A DNA stretch of 26,071 bases, taken from Auxenochlorella pyrenoidosa. Lineage: Eukaryota; Chlorophyta; Trebouxiophyceae; Chlorellales; Chlorellaceae. Shown one piece after another: positions 9,401 to 18,321 of this stretch. Positions within the stretch are counted from its first letter, which is position 1; the number at the start of each line of letters is the position of its first letter. The DNA is taken from positions 254,519-280,589 of the forward strand of contig KQ482061.1 of the NCBI GenBank assembly GCA_001430745.1, written 5' to 3'. The notes beneath the pieces are model-generated. The model saw nothing but the letters and a program-made list of their open reading frames with translations, was not told the DNA's origin and ran no database searches. A program made the translations under genes and the position numbers.

Positions 9401-11693
9401 GCGCCACGCAGCAAGGCACACGGCTGCAGTTGCGTGGCTACTGTCCCAGTCGGCTTTGGCCCTGAGCTGCTCTGATGGATGCCCCCTTCTTTGGCGGCCT
9501 GCCTGGCCCCTCCTCGGCGCAGACCCCAGCCTTCCGCTGACGGTCATTGAGTGGGAGGAGTGGGGCGACCCGCTGACGGATGAGGTGCGCCTGGCGGGCC
9601 TTTTCGTTGTGAGGCTGGCAGCGCGGTTGGGACACGCGCTGCGCTGGCCGCCGCCAGCCTCGGCCGCTGCTCGCGCGCCGGCGCAGCTTCCGGTGCATGG
9701 CGCTCAGGCGCAGCTCCCGCCGCTTGAGGAAAAGGAGGAGGAGTCTCTTCAGGATCAATGCCTCATGCCATGCAAACCAACAAGTTCATCTGTGTCACCA
9801 CTTCTGATGCGAGCCCCTGGGCCCGTGCCACTCCCGCAGGCTGCCTATGACAACATGCTCAGCTACTCGCCCGTGGACAATGTGGCGCCCCAGCCCTACC
9901 CCCACCTGCTGCTCACGGCAGGCAAGGCCCCGCCCCGCCCCCCCCCCCAACCCCCAACCCCCCAACCCCCCAACCCCCCAGCCCCCAACCCAACCCAACC
10001 CAAATCGTCGCTGCCTTCCATGCTGGTCTGAATGCACCGCTGCTTGAAGCGCCCGGCCCAGAGGCGCACCTTGCATCCACCCGCCTGCCCCGACTGGGCG
10101 TGCCGGGCCGCAGCTGTGCCTCTTTGGCCGGTTTTCAACTGCGAACGAGCGCGCTCTCTGCGGACACACAATGATCGCGATGAATTGATCGAATAATGTG
10201 TGGCTTGGCATTCCTGCAGGGCTAAATGACCCCAGGGTCTCCTTTTGGGAGCCGGCCAAGTTTGCAGCCAAGGTGGGTGGGCGAGGAGGTGGGGGAGGAG
10301 GGCGGGCACCATGGAGTGGAGCGGCTGCCACATGCGCCCAGCAATGCCTGGGGTCTGCGCACCAGGCATGTGGACAGCGGTCAGAGGGGTTTGTTGGCAT
10401 CCTGCGGGGGTACCTGGCGCCGCAGCGTGTGCCTCGGCTCTGGCCGCCACCCCCACCCCCACCCCCTCCCTGCCGGCGATCCCCGCAGGTGCGCGCCCTC
10501 AAGGCCAGCACAGACTCTCTGGTGCTGCTGCGCACCAACATGGCGGCGGGGCACTTTGCTCAGAGCGGGCTGGAGGACAGGCTGGCAGAGACCGCTTTCA
10601 AGTGAGCTGGCGGCCAGGCCCGTTATGCCTGGCTGGCGGGGATATGCGGCCCTCCTTTGTGCCTGGTACATCTGAGTTTGCTGCTGGAGTTGCCCACGCC
10701 ACGGCTTCGCGGCCAGTGCCCTGCACTGGCACATTCCCGCGCTGCGGCCCAAAGCTTGCGGCTGTGAAAGTTACAGTGCTGTTGTTTTGGCGCCTGTCCC
10801 TGCAGGTATGCCTTTCTGGTGCAGACAGTGGCGCCCTGTGCGGGCTTGCCGCCCAGCACGCAGCCCGAGGCCGGCTGCCAGGGCTGCTTCGCCATTTTTG
10901 TCGCGGCGGCCACCACCGCTGCCCTGGTGCGGGCTCTGCCCTCCTTGCCTGCTTGCCTGCCTGCTCGCCTGCATGGAAAGCGCCTGCGCATCAGTGTGGG
11001 CATGAAGCATGCTGGCACCAAGCACCCATGAGTGCAGGGCAATGTGTCGCTCTCCACACTGCTCCCCCTTGGGACTCTCCCACTCCGCGCATCCTGCGGG
11101 CACACAACTAGGCTCTGTGCCCCGTCAGCAAACAACTGGATTCTGTGCCCCGCCTCTGGCTGCGCCCACAGGTGACGCTGGCGGTGGTGCTGCGCCCGGC
11201 CGCCCGCCTGGGCCGCAGCTGGCGGCGGCTGGGCGGCGGCGGCCGGCGGCCCGGGCTGGGAGGGCATGGCGGCGAGGGGGACGATGAGGATGAGGAGGGG
11301 GAGGGGTACGACACGCGGCTGTATGCCTCGCACATGAGCGATGCCGAGCTGACGGAAGAGGCGGCGGCAGAGGCGCAGCGGTTGCGCCGTGCGCGGCAGG
11401 AGCAGCTGCAGGAGCAGGGCCTGAGCCTCACGCGCTACCAGGACGTCCGGACGACGGTGCGGGGGCAGCTGCAGCCCATACCTGCGCCCCCGCTGGGCGC
11501 GGCGGGCGGCAGCGGCGGCGGGGCGCCCGCCCCGCTGCCTCCCCGCCGGCTCGCGCTAGGGGGCACCGCAGCGGCAGCGGGAGCACTGGGAGGCAGCCTT
11601 GAGCTGGCGCAGTTCAACGGCAGCGCGGGCCGGGCGCTGTCGACGGTTCCAGAGAGCCCGACCCTTTCCAGCAGCAGCCTCATGTCAGCATGA
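3480..11693 (+). CDS. Oligopeptidase B-type serine peptidase (S9A) with signal peptide, C-terminal TM helix and cytoplasmic tail
   Basis: There are 22 exons: 3480-3624, 3918-4066, 4219-4308, 4539-4649, 4892-5054, 5256-5355, 5641-5727, 5903-5990, 6203-6329, 6569-6675, 6872-7301, 7527-7691, 8019-8144, 8471-8609, 8799-8901, 9148-9295, 9523-9584, 9840-9921, 10220-10272, 10489-10601, 10806-10926, 11172-11693. They encode 1076 residues. Family signatures include VDNYAWLRDD, EENAYIEAVM, LSLLDRGFVYAVAHVRGGGE and VPFVDVVTTM. The triad is Ser725 (GRSAGG), Asp811 (GLNDPRV) and His847 (GHFAQSG), spaced 86 and 36 residues, as in bacterial OpB. Glu769 and Glu771 (EWEEWGDP) sit where OpB binds P1 Arg/Lys, so cleavage after basic residues is likely. 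Additions to the family are a signal peptide (residues 1-26), about nine N-X-S/T sequons in the ectodomain, a low-complexity insert in the propeller (exon 6872-7301), a helix at about 890-910 (FAIFVAAATTAALVTLAVVL) followed by RPAARLGRSWRR, and an acidic tail. Usual OpB length is about 690-720 residues. Confidence 0.93.
4219..4308 (+). other. In-frame 90-nt cassette exon of the peptidase gene, duplicating the end of the preceding exon
   Basis: This exon is 30 codons long, is flanked by CAG and GTGAGA, and has phase 0 at both ends, so it can be kept or skipped without breaking the frame. Its last residues, DATAVLSHLQ, nearly repeat NVTAVLSHLQ at the end of the exon at 3918-4066. Related OpB proteins run directly from the VLAYL-like segment into ENAYTEAVM, so the family-length form would skip this exon (1046 residues). 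Whether it is constitutive or alternative cannot be decided from sequence. Confidence 0.6.
9922..10219 (+). other. GC-AG intron with a C-rich tract in the peptidase gene
   Basis: The conserved coding text LLLTAG / LNDPRVSFWEP can only be joined if the upstream exon ends at 9921 and the intron begins GCAAGG, the usual GC-AG donor. No GT is available nearby in a compatible frame. The intron contains a run of CCCCCCAA-like units at about 9929-10003. Confidence 0.85.
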
Positions 11694-12015
11694 CCCACCA
11701 CCGACGCACTCACCTGACTTTATTTCCGTACCCCCCTTGTTCCACCTGATCTGTCCCATATTTGTCCCAATTGCTTCTGCCTACCTTTTGAAAAAGCTGA
11801 GCCAAGCCAGAGCATCCCCAAATCAGTTGTCTCTTGACCCAGGCAGCAGCACTCAACCCGCCCTGCTGAGCTCCAGACTGTGCATTACAAGGGCAGCAGG
11901 CAGGGCAGCCTGGTTTCGCAATTCAAGGTAGGCTCTTCCGAGGCAGCGCAGACGCACAGCCGACGCCCATCTCCCGTCGCCGGCTCTTTGCTGGTGTTCC
12001 AGGGCAAAGCGGCTG
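11694..12015. other. Convergent intergenic region between peptidase and reductase genes
   Basis: No coding sequence is supported here. It contains the 3' UTRs of two converging genes. The reverse-strand poly(A) element near 11885 belongs to the reductase; I see no forward TGTAA for the peptidase, so its poly(A) signal is unidentified. Confidence 0.5.
11885..11889 (-). terminator. TGTAA polyadenylation element of the reductase gene
   Basis: TTACA on the forward strand reads TGTAA on the reverse strand, 127 nt beyond the reductase stop codon, a typical distance for a green algal poly(A) signal. Confidence 0.55.
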
Positions 12016-14245
12016 CTACCAGGGCACCTCCCTGCCTGCAAAGTCGTACCACCGGCCGTTGAGCTCCCTGTCGCTCTCTAGCACCGCCAGCAGGCCTGCA
12101 GGGCGGGGGCCGAAATGGCTACTGTTCTGGTCCCTGACGGGCCATGCTGATGGGGCTGGATGGCTGGCGATGCTGCACGCACTTCCCTGGCAACGCCCCA
12201 CACCGACACACACAGTTGACCAGTGTTCCGTTTCCGGCTGTCGACGCAAGTGCTGCACGTGAGGGGGTGTGATCCAGCGGTTGGCGCACAGCAGGTTGTG
12301 CGCCCACCCACCCTTGACGCAGGTCTCCGTGTCGATGTTCCCCTCCCAGCCTGTCATGTCAGTCCGCACGTAGCCTGCAGACAACAGGAATCAGCCTCGA
12401 CTGGGGAGATTCACCCCTTGCGGTCTGGGCCAGGCTATGCGTGCCGCCCTCGAATGCTTGCCAGCTGCGCCCTCGCTTGACCTCATTTGTCAACAGGACA
12501 GCACAACAGGGGAGGAGCCCAACAGGGCTCTCACCCGGGTGCAGTAGCACGCAGCAGATGTCATCCCCAGCCAGATCTATCGACAGAGACTTGTTCACTG
12601 CAGGGGCAGGGCGGGACCAGAGGTGCCGCCGGGTCTGAGGGTGCAGGAAGTGCAAAGTGCCAGGTGCGGGGGCAGCGGGAGGGGACTGAGCAGCGGGTGG
12701 GCAGTCATGCGCACCAGCCCCAGCAGAGCACTGCAGGCGGGGCCAGCAGACCCAGCAGACTACTGCAGGCGATGCAGGCTGCCTTGCGTGCTCCTGTGCC
12801 CCCTGCGCCGGGTCCCCGCCCACCAATGTTCAGCGCTGCCTTGGATGCCCGGTACGCATAGTCCGAGCCGCTGCCGTTGTCATCAATGCTGCCCATCTGT
12901 CGTGTGTGGGGCAAGGCTGCAGCAGCGCGGCTCGGCAGCCGGGCCAGGCAGAGAGGCGGCGGCTGGCTGAAAAGCTTGCAGCCGCGGCCGGCGCAGGCCC
13001 TCTGTGCCTGCTCCACCCTCTTTGGGCCCAGCACACTGCTGTGCCGGCCGCTGCCGCCCCCGGCCCCCCGCCCCCCACCCACCCATCCCCCACCACACCA
13101 CCACACCACATCACACACACACACACACATACACACACACACACTCCCTGCCAACCTTGGAAGTCATACTGGCCACCAGGCTGCTGCCACCGCTCCTGCT
13201 GCCAAGCACGCCCAGCTTGTGCAGCTGCTGCGTGACCAGCAACGGGCCTGCAACGAGCAGGGCAGCCGGGGGGCAGGCTGACTGGTTGAGGCAACCCTCC
13301 TAGTCTGGGCGGGCAAGTGCAGCAGCAACAGGCAGGCCCGCAGCAGGCGGGCACGGATACAGCACAGCAGGTGGAGCACGACAGGGCAGGCCAGCCAGCG
13401 CACGCCCTGGGCAGGGCAGCAGGGCAGCAGGCGAGCCCGCGTGGCGCTCCTCGCTGCCAGCCGCAGGCACGCGGCACCCACCTATGCAGTTGGGCACAAA
13501 GCAGTCAAGCATGTCCTTGGCCGTCACCTCCCCCAGCTCTCGCCAACCGTCGGTCACCCCGGCATTGTTCACCAGCAGCTGCGGCATGCGTGGCACAGGC
13601 CGGCAGGCAGGCAGGCAGGCAGGGTATAGGGCCGTCGCCGGTGGGCAAGCGCAGGCAGAGGGGCGCTTGCGCTTGGCAGGGAATACTCTCCTCAGCATCA
13701 AGCGCATCAGCAAGCAGGCGTCTGGGGCGAGCAGCGCGGCCTCACAGGGGTTTGGTGCCGGCTCCCAGGCTGGGTGGGGGTGAGGTGGCGCATGGAGTGC
13801 GCATGGGTGCGGCGCTGCTGGCCCTGCCGCCCAAACGCCCCCGCTCACGTCCACATGCGGAGCTAGCGCCTTGATGCCCGCGGCCCAGCTCTCCACCGAC
13901 TCGGGCGCTGCGACGTCGAGTTGCGTAATGTGCAGGCGTCTGCTGGCACCAGCGCCCTGCAGCGCGCGCAGCTCGCCGGCAGCCGCCGGCTTGCGCGCCG
14001 TGGCGATCACAGTGTTTCCCCTTGCCAGCAGCTGTTTGACCAGCTGCGCTGAGGAGGGGGCCAGGAGAGAGGGCACGGGGTGGGCAGTGCGGGGTGTGAG
14101 CAGTACGAGTGAGCCACAGAACGGGGGAGCCGGAGCAGAGCAGCCAGCACAAGCCCGGCCAGGAGGGCGGCCCCTCCAGGCGCACCTCCAGGCCAATGCC
14201 ACGGTTGGCCCCTGTGACCACTGCCACCTTGCCGGTGAGCTGCAT
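12016..14245 (-). CDS. Short-chain dehydrogenase/reductase, sniffer/C-factor-like
   Basis: There are eight exons on the reverse strand: 14245-14186, 14043-13849, 13578-13482, 13247-13156, 12896-12824, 12597-12535, 12374-12312, 12095-12016. They give 240 residues, with all phases matching and stop TAG at 12018-12016. The classical SDR plan is complete: nucleotide-binding TGANRGIG (residues 11-18), NNAG (89-92), a catalytic Ser (147, in MTSKMGS) and YRASK (Tyr163, Lys167). The C-terminal HPGYVRTDMTG is typical of the cytosolic C-factor/sniffer carbonyl reductase group, which uses NAD(P)H on small carbonyl compounds; the actual substrate is unknown. I chose the ATG at 14245 because MQLTGKVAVVTG is a normal SDR start. 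The frame stays open further upstream, with a possible Met at 14344 and a proline-rich stretch, so an N-terminal extension cannot be excluded. Intron 4 holds a CA repeat. Confidence 0.92.
13099..13143. repeat. CA/TG dinucleotide repeat in a reductase intron
   Basis: A run of CA units interrupted by one CATA lies within the fourth intron of the reductase gene, next to a C-rich CCCACC tract. On the coding strand it reads as TG repeats followed by G-rich sequence, near the donor at 13155. It is an ordinary microsatellite, probably polymorphic between strains. Confidence 0.85.
13602..13622. repeat. GGCA tetranucleotide microsatellite (reductase intron 2)
   Basis: About five tandem copies of GGCA lie just upstream, on the coding strand, of the reductase exon 3 acceptor. 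The same tetranucleotide recurs at 837-884 in the nucleoporin gene. Confidence 0.8.
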
Positions 14246-14659
14246 CTCAGCCCGCGCCAGCAGAACTCTGCACGGGACAGGACAGCAGGTGCACTCCCAG
14301 CAGCCGGTGTCGGGCGGCGGCGGCAGCGGCGGAGGCAGCGGCACAGGAATTCCCAGGCATGCCGCTTCGATGCGAAGATCGCCGCAAATTCAAGCATTCG
14401 GGCAAGCGCATTACCTGTGGTGCGTCGCACGACTCGCGGCTCTCGCTTGCAGGGGTGTCGGATAGGTGCCAGTGCGGGGGCCTGTCACGGAGAGCATACT
14501 GGGATGTTGGATGTTGCAGCAAGAGGCTGGAAGGAAGCCTGCTGGGCATGGCGGGCGGCACCGACCTGCCCGGCCGGGAGCGGCTGCTGTGTTGAACAAT
14601 GATGTAAGCGGGCTGGGGCACAGATGGACACTTACCAGTGCCTGGACTCAATCATACAT

Positions 14660-14681
14660 AATAATCATGATTCGGATTATT
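14660..14681. promoter_or_regulatory. AT-rich palindrome in divergent promoter
   Basis: Arms AATAATC (14660-14666) and GATTATT (14675-14681) are perfect inverted copies around an 8-nt spacer. Overlapping them, AATCATGATT at 14663-14672 is itself a perfect 10-bp palindrome. Such AT-rich symmetry is rare in this GC-rich window and is a candidate binding site for a dimeric factor. No function is shown. Confidence 0.4.
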
Positions 14682-15221
14682 TGCAGTCGACCAGTTCTAC
14701 GTGAGCAACCAAGCTCGAAGCGCTGTACGTGTGCACACCTTTAGCAGTGCATCCCACCCTGACCCCCTGAGATCCCACGTACAAAAAAGAAACAAAGGCG
14801 TACAGCACAACACAAGCTTGATGAAGATGTTGCCACCGGCATGCCCTGGCATCATGGCGTGCTCCGAGCTGGCCAGCAGCGGCGGCGGAACATGGGCGGC
14901 ACCAACTGCCTGTTCGGGCACTTGCGCGTACGCCCGACAACCCGTGATCTCGCATGTTCCACTGAGCCTGGCTGTACGCCTTTCGACGTGCCCCGCTCCC
15001 CCAAGGCCTTCTTAAGTGGTGTTGCACAACCCGCCACTTGGCTTTCCGCGCCAGGGCAGAGAAGCTCCCGTGAGTGTCTGCGCTCGCAGCAGCCTGCATG
15101 CGCAGGGTGTTCCGCCCCGCATGCGCGCAGTCGTCTCTTACTAGATACCTGCCGCCGGCGGCCACTGCCGCCGCTGCCAGCACCGCCACTGCCGGCCGCC
15201 TGCTCTGCGCATCGTTACAAT

Positions 15222-15247
15222 GTGCGTATTGTCAGTGCGTATCGTCA
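15222..15247. promoter_or_regulatory. 13-bp tandem repeat upstream of the methyltransferase start
   Basis: GTGCGTATTGTCA is followed directly by GTGCGTATCGTCA, one mismatch apart, about 93-118 bp before the ATG at 15340. The second copy contains CGTCA, the reverse of the TGACG core recognised by many bZIP factors. It is a candidate tandem cis-element in the promoter or 5' UTR. Confidence 0.4.
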
Positions 15248-15339
15248 CGGTGCACTCGAGTGGTCAGGATCTGCACCCTTGTGTGACCCGTGGTTTTCCC
15301 GTCAACAACCTGCAGTTGTAGCCGAGACCAACAGCAGGC

Positions 15340-18097
15340 ATGAAGAAGAAGCGTCCCAGCAGTCGTCTGAGCAGCCGTGCAGCCCTGCTGTTGGTGGGCG
15401 GTGCGTTTGCCCTGTGGCTGGCATGGCACTCGACTGGCGGACCAGGGAGCGTGGCGCTGGATGCGGCGGGCTGCCCTGTTGTGTCGGTGAGGCTGTCTGG
15501 AGGGGCAGGCAGGCAGGCCGGCTGCCAGTCCCCCCACCTGAACCCCAATGGAGCTGTGCCATGCTCAGCCATGCTGAGAGTCCTGACATCTCACTGCTCT
15601 CTGCCCGTTAGGCTCACCTGCACCCTGTCATGGCTGCCATGGCCTGCCCGCAGGACGCGGCGGCCGCCGCGGCACTGCAGGCGCTGCAGCAGGCCGCCCA
15701 GCGGGAGCAGGCGGCTTGGTGCCGCCAGCACGCGGCGTCTGACCAGCCTGAAGCAGAGCAGGCCTACAAACAGGCCACTGCAAAGCTCCCCGGCAACGAG
15801 AGCATCACCGTGCCCATGTGGGTGCTGTCCAAGGCCGACACGGTGTCCACCTACATCGGCAGGGGCGGCATGTGGGAGCCCGCTGAGTCACAAGCCTTCC
15901 TGAGGCACCTGGCCGCCTTTGCGCAGGTCTGGCCAAGCCTGCCGCGCCCCGGCCTGCGTGCCCGCCTGCACTTCCCTGAGAACGCTGCAGCCGCCTGCAG
16001 GGGTCCGCTCGAAGCTGCAACGATGCCGGTCTGGAAGCTCGCTCAGCCTGTGTCAGCTGCAGCGTCCGCTGCTCGGCGCAGGCGGGGGCTGGCGGCTGGC
16101 GCTCCCACATCGCGGGCGCAGCCGAGCAAGCCAAACTCGTACCGTTGTGATCATGCATGCAGGACCGCGGCCTGCAGCCCCAAGATGTGGTCATGCTCGA
16201 CATTGGTGCCAACCTTGGGTGAGGCCAAGGGTCCCCGTTGCACACTCCCTCACACCGCGCAGGCTGCACGCCATGCGCTGCACCTCTCCTGCAGCCAAGG
16301 GGCCCCTCGGCAGCGCCCTGCACACGCTTCCAGCGCAAATCACGGTGTCCGCTGGCCCGGCACACCACTGCGCTGCGCACGGTGCCCGGACGCAGCATAA
16401 CCATGGCATGGGGGCCCTGCCCGACTGCACCTTGCCCACGCTTGCCCACGCCCACCCTGTCCCTGCAGCTGGCACGGCCTGATGGCGGCGCTGGCGGGGC
16501 ACCGGGTGCTGGCCTTTGAGCCAATGGAGGGGAACCTGGGCGCGCTGCGGCGCACGCTGTGCGCCACGCCGGCGCTGCAGCAGCGGTACACGCTGGTGCC
16601 CAAGGTGCGGGGCTGGTGGCGGCGGTGTCGGCTGCCTTGGTGCCCTGAAATGGAGCGGAGCCCGGCCCGCGCTGCTGGTGCTGACCGCTCTCTGTTGCAG
16701 CAGCTTGCGCTTGCCCTGGCGCCCCTGTCTCCTGATGCAAAGACCCTGCGCTGCACCTGGGGCAGCGCAGCTCCTGCGCCGCCCAATGTCACTCACCAAC
16801 CGACTGCTGGTTTGCCTGCCGGCCCAAACACATCCCTCAGGCAGGCTGCCACCTCTGTTCCTTGCCTTTCCTCCAGGGCCTCAGCAACGCCCAGCAGCGC
16901 TGCACCTTCCTGGCATCACCCGGCAACAACGGCAACGGCTTCACAGCTTGCGGCAGTGCGGAGAGCGTCGCATCGTAAGCAACTGGGCAGCTCGACGCTC
17001 TGATGACCGCTTTCCCCTGTGAGGGCATGTGACGTGGACATGACCCTCAGTTGGGCAGCCAGCTGCCCCACACCCTCACCTCGATGCAACCTCTACCCCG
17101 CATTCCCACGCGCAGGCAGGACAACCTTAGAGTCAACACATGGGGGAAGCTGGCCAGAGTGGGGGAGTTTGACCTTGACCGGCTGGACAGCCTCCTGGGT
17201 GCTGCCTCCGCGGCGCTGCGCGGCAGGATCGGCCTCATCAAAATCGATGTGGAGGGTCACGAGGAGCAGGTGGGGAGAGGGTGGGGGTGGGGGGAGGGCT
17301 GCTTGAGCTGCTTTGTGCGCCCCCTGGGGCGTGTTGGCAGAGCAGCAGCAGCGCCTGCAGGCCCGCTGCTGCAGGCAGCAGTGCTGCTCCTGGGGCCCAA
17401 ACCGACACCTTGCACACCGTCCTTGCTGGCTGCAGGTCTACCAAGGCGCCACTTGCTTCCTGCGAATGGCTCAGCCAGAGTTTATCTTTGCAGAGGTGCG
17501 GGGCCAAGCTGAGCTGCGCCTCCTTGAGCTTGGCAGCACATGGGGGCCTGCCTGGGGCATTCGAGTATTCTTGCCTCGTGCATCCAGCAGTCCCTTGCTC
17601 CCATGCGCTTCAACAGTGGCAGTGCTCATTGCCACCCGGACAGGTCAACGGCCCAGCCCTGGAGCTGTCAGAGGGGCGTAAGACACCCGAAGGCATGCTG
17701 CAGCTGGTGAGCTGACTGGCAGGAGCCGGCGCAGGCGTTACTGTCGACTTGGCAGGAGCGGCAGCAGCTGGGGAGCCTTGCGCCCCATCACCTCCATGGC
17801 TGCGCCTGCTGCAGCGGCGCAGACAGCCTCCTGCGACGCCTGCCTGAGGCATCTGCAAGCCTGCACCCTGTTCAGGAGTGAGCCCACGCCCTGGAGCTGA
17901 TGAGTCGCCACTGCTCCCTGGCCCGCTCCCTTCTAACCTCTGTCCCGCAGTACACAGAGCTTGGTTTCGACGTTCGCAGGGGTGGCTTCGATGCCCCCAT
18001 CCAGCCGCCCAGCGGCTTTGCCAAGCTGGTCACCGAGTCTGCCGCCGACAGGAAGGAAGCAAACTTCTGGCTGACGCGGCGGCAGCCGGAGAGCTAG
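15340..18097 (+). CDS. FkbM-type SAM-dependent methyltransferase with N-terminal signal anchor
   Basis: There are nine exons: 15340-15486, 15654-15926, 16163-16218, 16469-16604, 16877-16974, 17116-17269, 17436-17495, 17644-17706, 17951-18097. They encode 377 residues with all phases matching. The N-terminus is strongly basic (MKKKRPSSRLSSR) and then hydrophobic (AALLLVGGAFALWLAW, about residues 14-29), which predicts a type II membrane protein of the ER/Golgi with its catalytic domain in the lumen. The SAM-binding loop is DIGANLG (153-159), followed by AFEP (174-177), and the FkbM signature is IKIDVEGHEE (278-287). FkbM enzymes are O-methyltransferases acting on sugar or polyketide hydroxyls; with Golgi targeting, methylation of glycans is the most plausible role but is inference. 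A linker of about 100 residues, rich in Ala and Gln, separates the anchor from the domain. The second intron uses a less usual GTCTGG donor. Confidence 0.88.
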
Positions 18098-18321
18098 GCG
18101 GCTGCCCTGGCCAGCACGCGCCAGCTGCTACACAGACGTGCCGCCATGTGAGAGATGCTAGGCAGCTGTTTTCTTGCAATATTCTGATGTTGTCTTGCAG
18201 CCTTGGAACTTGTGAGGTACTTACCACATGCAATTCATCGCACATGACATGCCAGTGAAGGGGTAGCAGGCAGCTGCGAGGTTCTGCCAGCTGGCAGTCA
18301 AAGCCCGCAGGCTTTGACTTG

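Larger units (their letters stand above)
14246..15339. other. Divergent promoter region between reductase and methyltransferase genes
   Basis: This 1.1-kb gap separates two divergent genes and must hold both promoters. Several frames stay open because the sequence is GC-rich, but none shows a recognisable family. The AT-rich palindrome near 14660 and the 13-bp tandem repeat near 15222 are annotated separately. A reverse-strand frame at about 14870-14697 contains a hydrophobic segment (IFIKLVLCCTPLFLFC) that could belong to a tiny membrane peptide, but I found no supporting structure around it. Confidence 0.5.

Noticed and set aside
9929..10003. C-rich repeats as a telomere-like or CRISPR-like array
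   Set aside because: The units are irregular, there are no unique spacers, and the tract lies inside an intron.
10927..11031. Unspliced continuation of the peptidase to a stop near 11031
   Set aside because: It would end the protein with repetitive Leu/Pro/Ala/Cys text from a TGCC repeat; splicing 10926 to 11172 in phase 0 instead completes a clean transmembrane helix with a basic flank.
14697..14921. Reverse-strand frame with a hydrophobic segment (IFIKLVLCCTPLFLFC), possible tiny membrane peptide
   Set aside because: It has no family match, no good start context and no reverse-strand poly(A) element nearby; recorded only as part of the intergenic description.
14841..15611. 256-codon open frame on the forward strand before and across the methyltransferase start
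   Set aside because: It overlaps the first exon of the methyltransferase in another frame and shows no recognisable domain.
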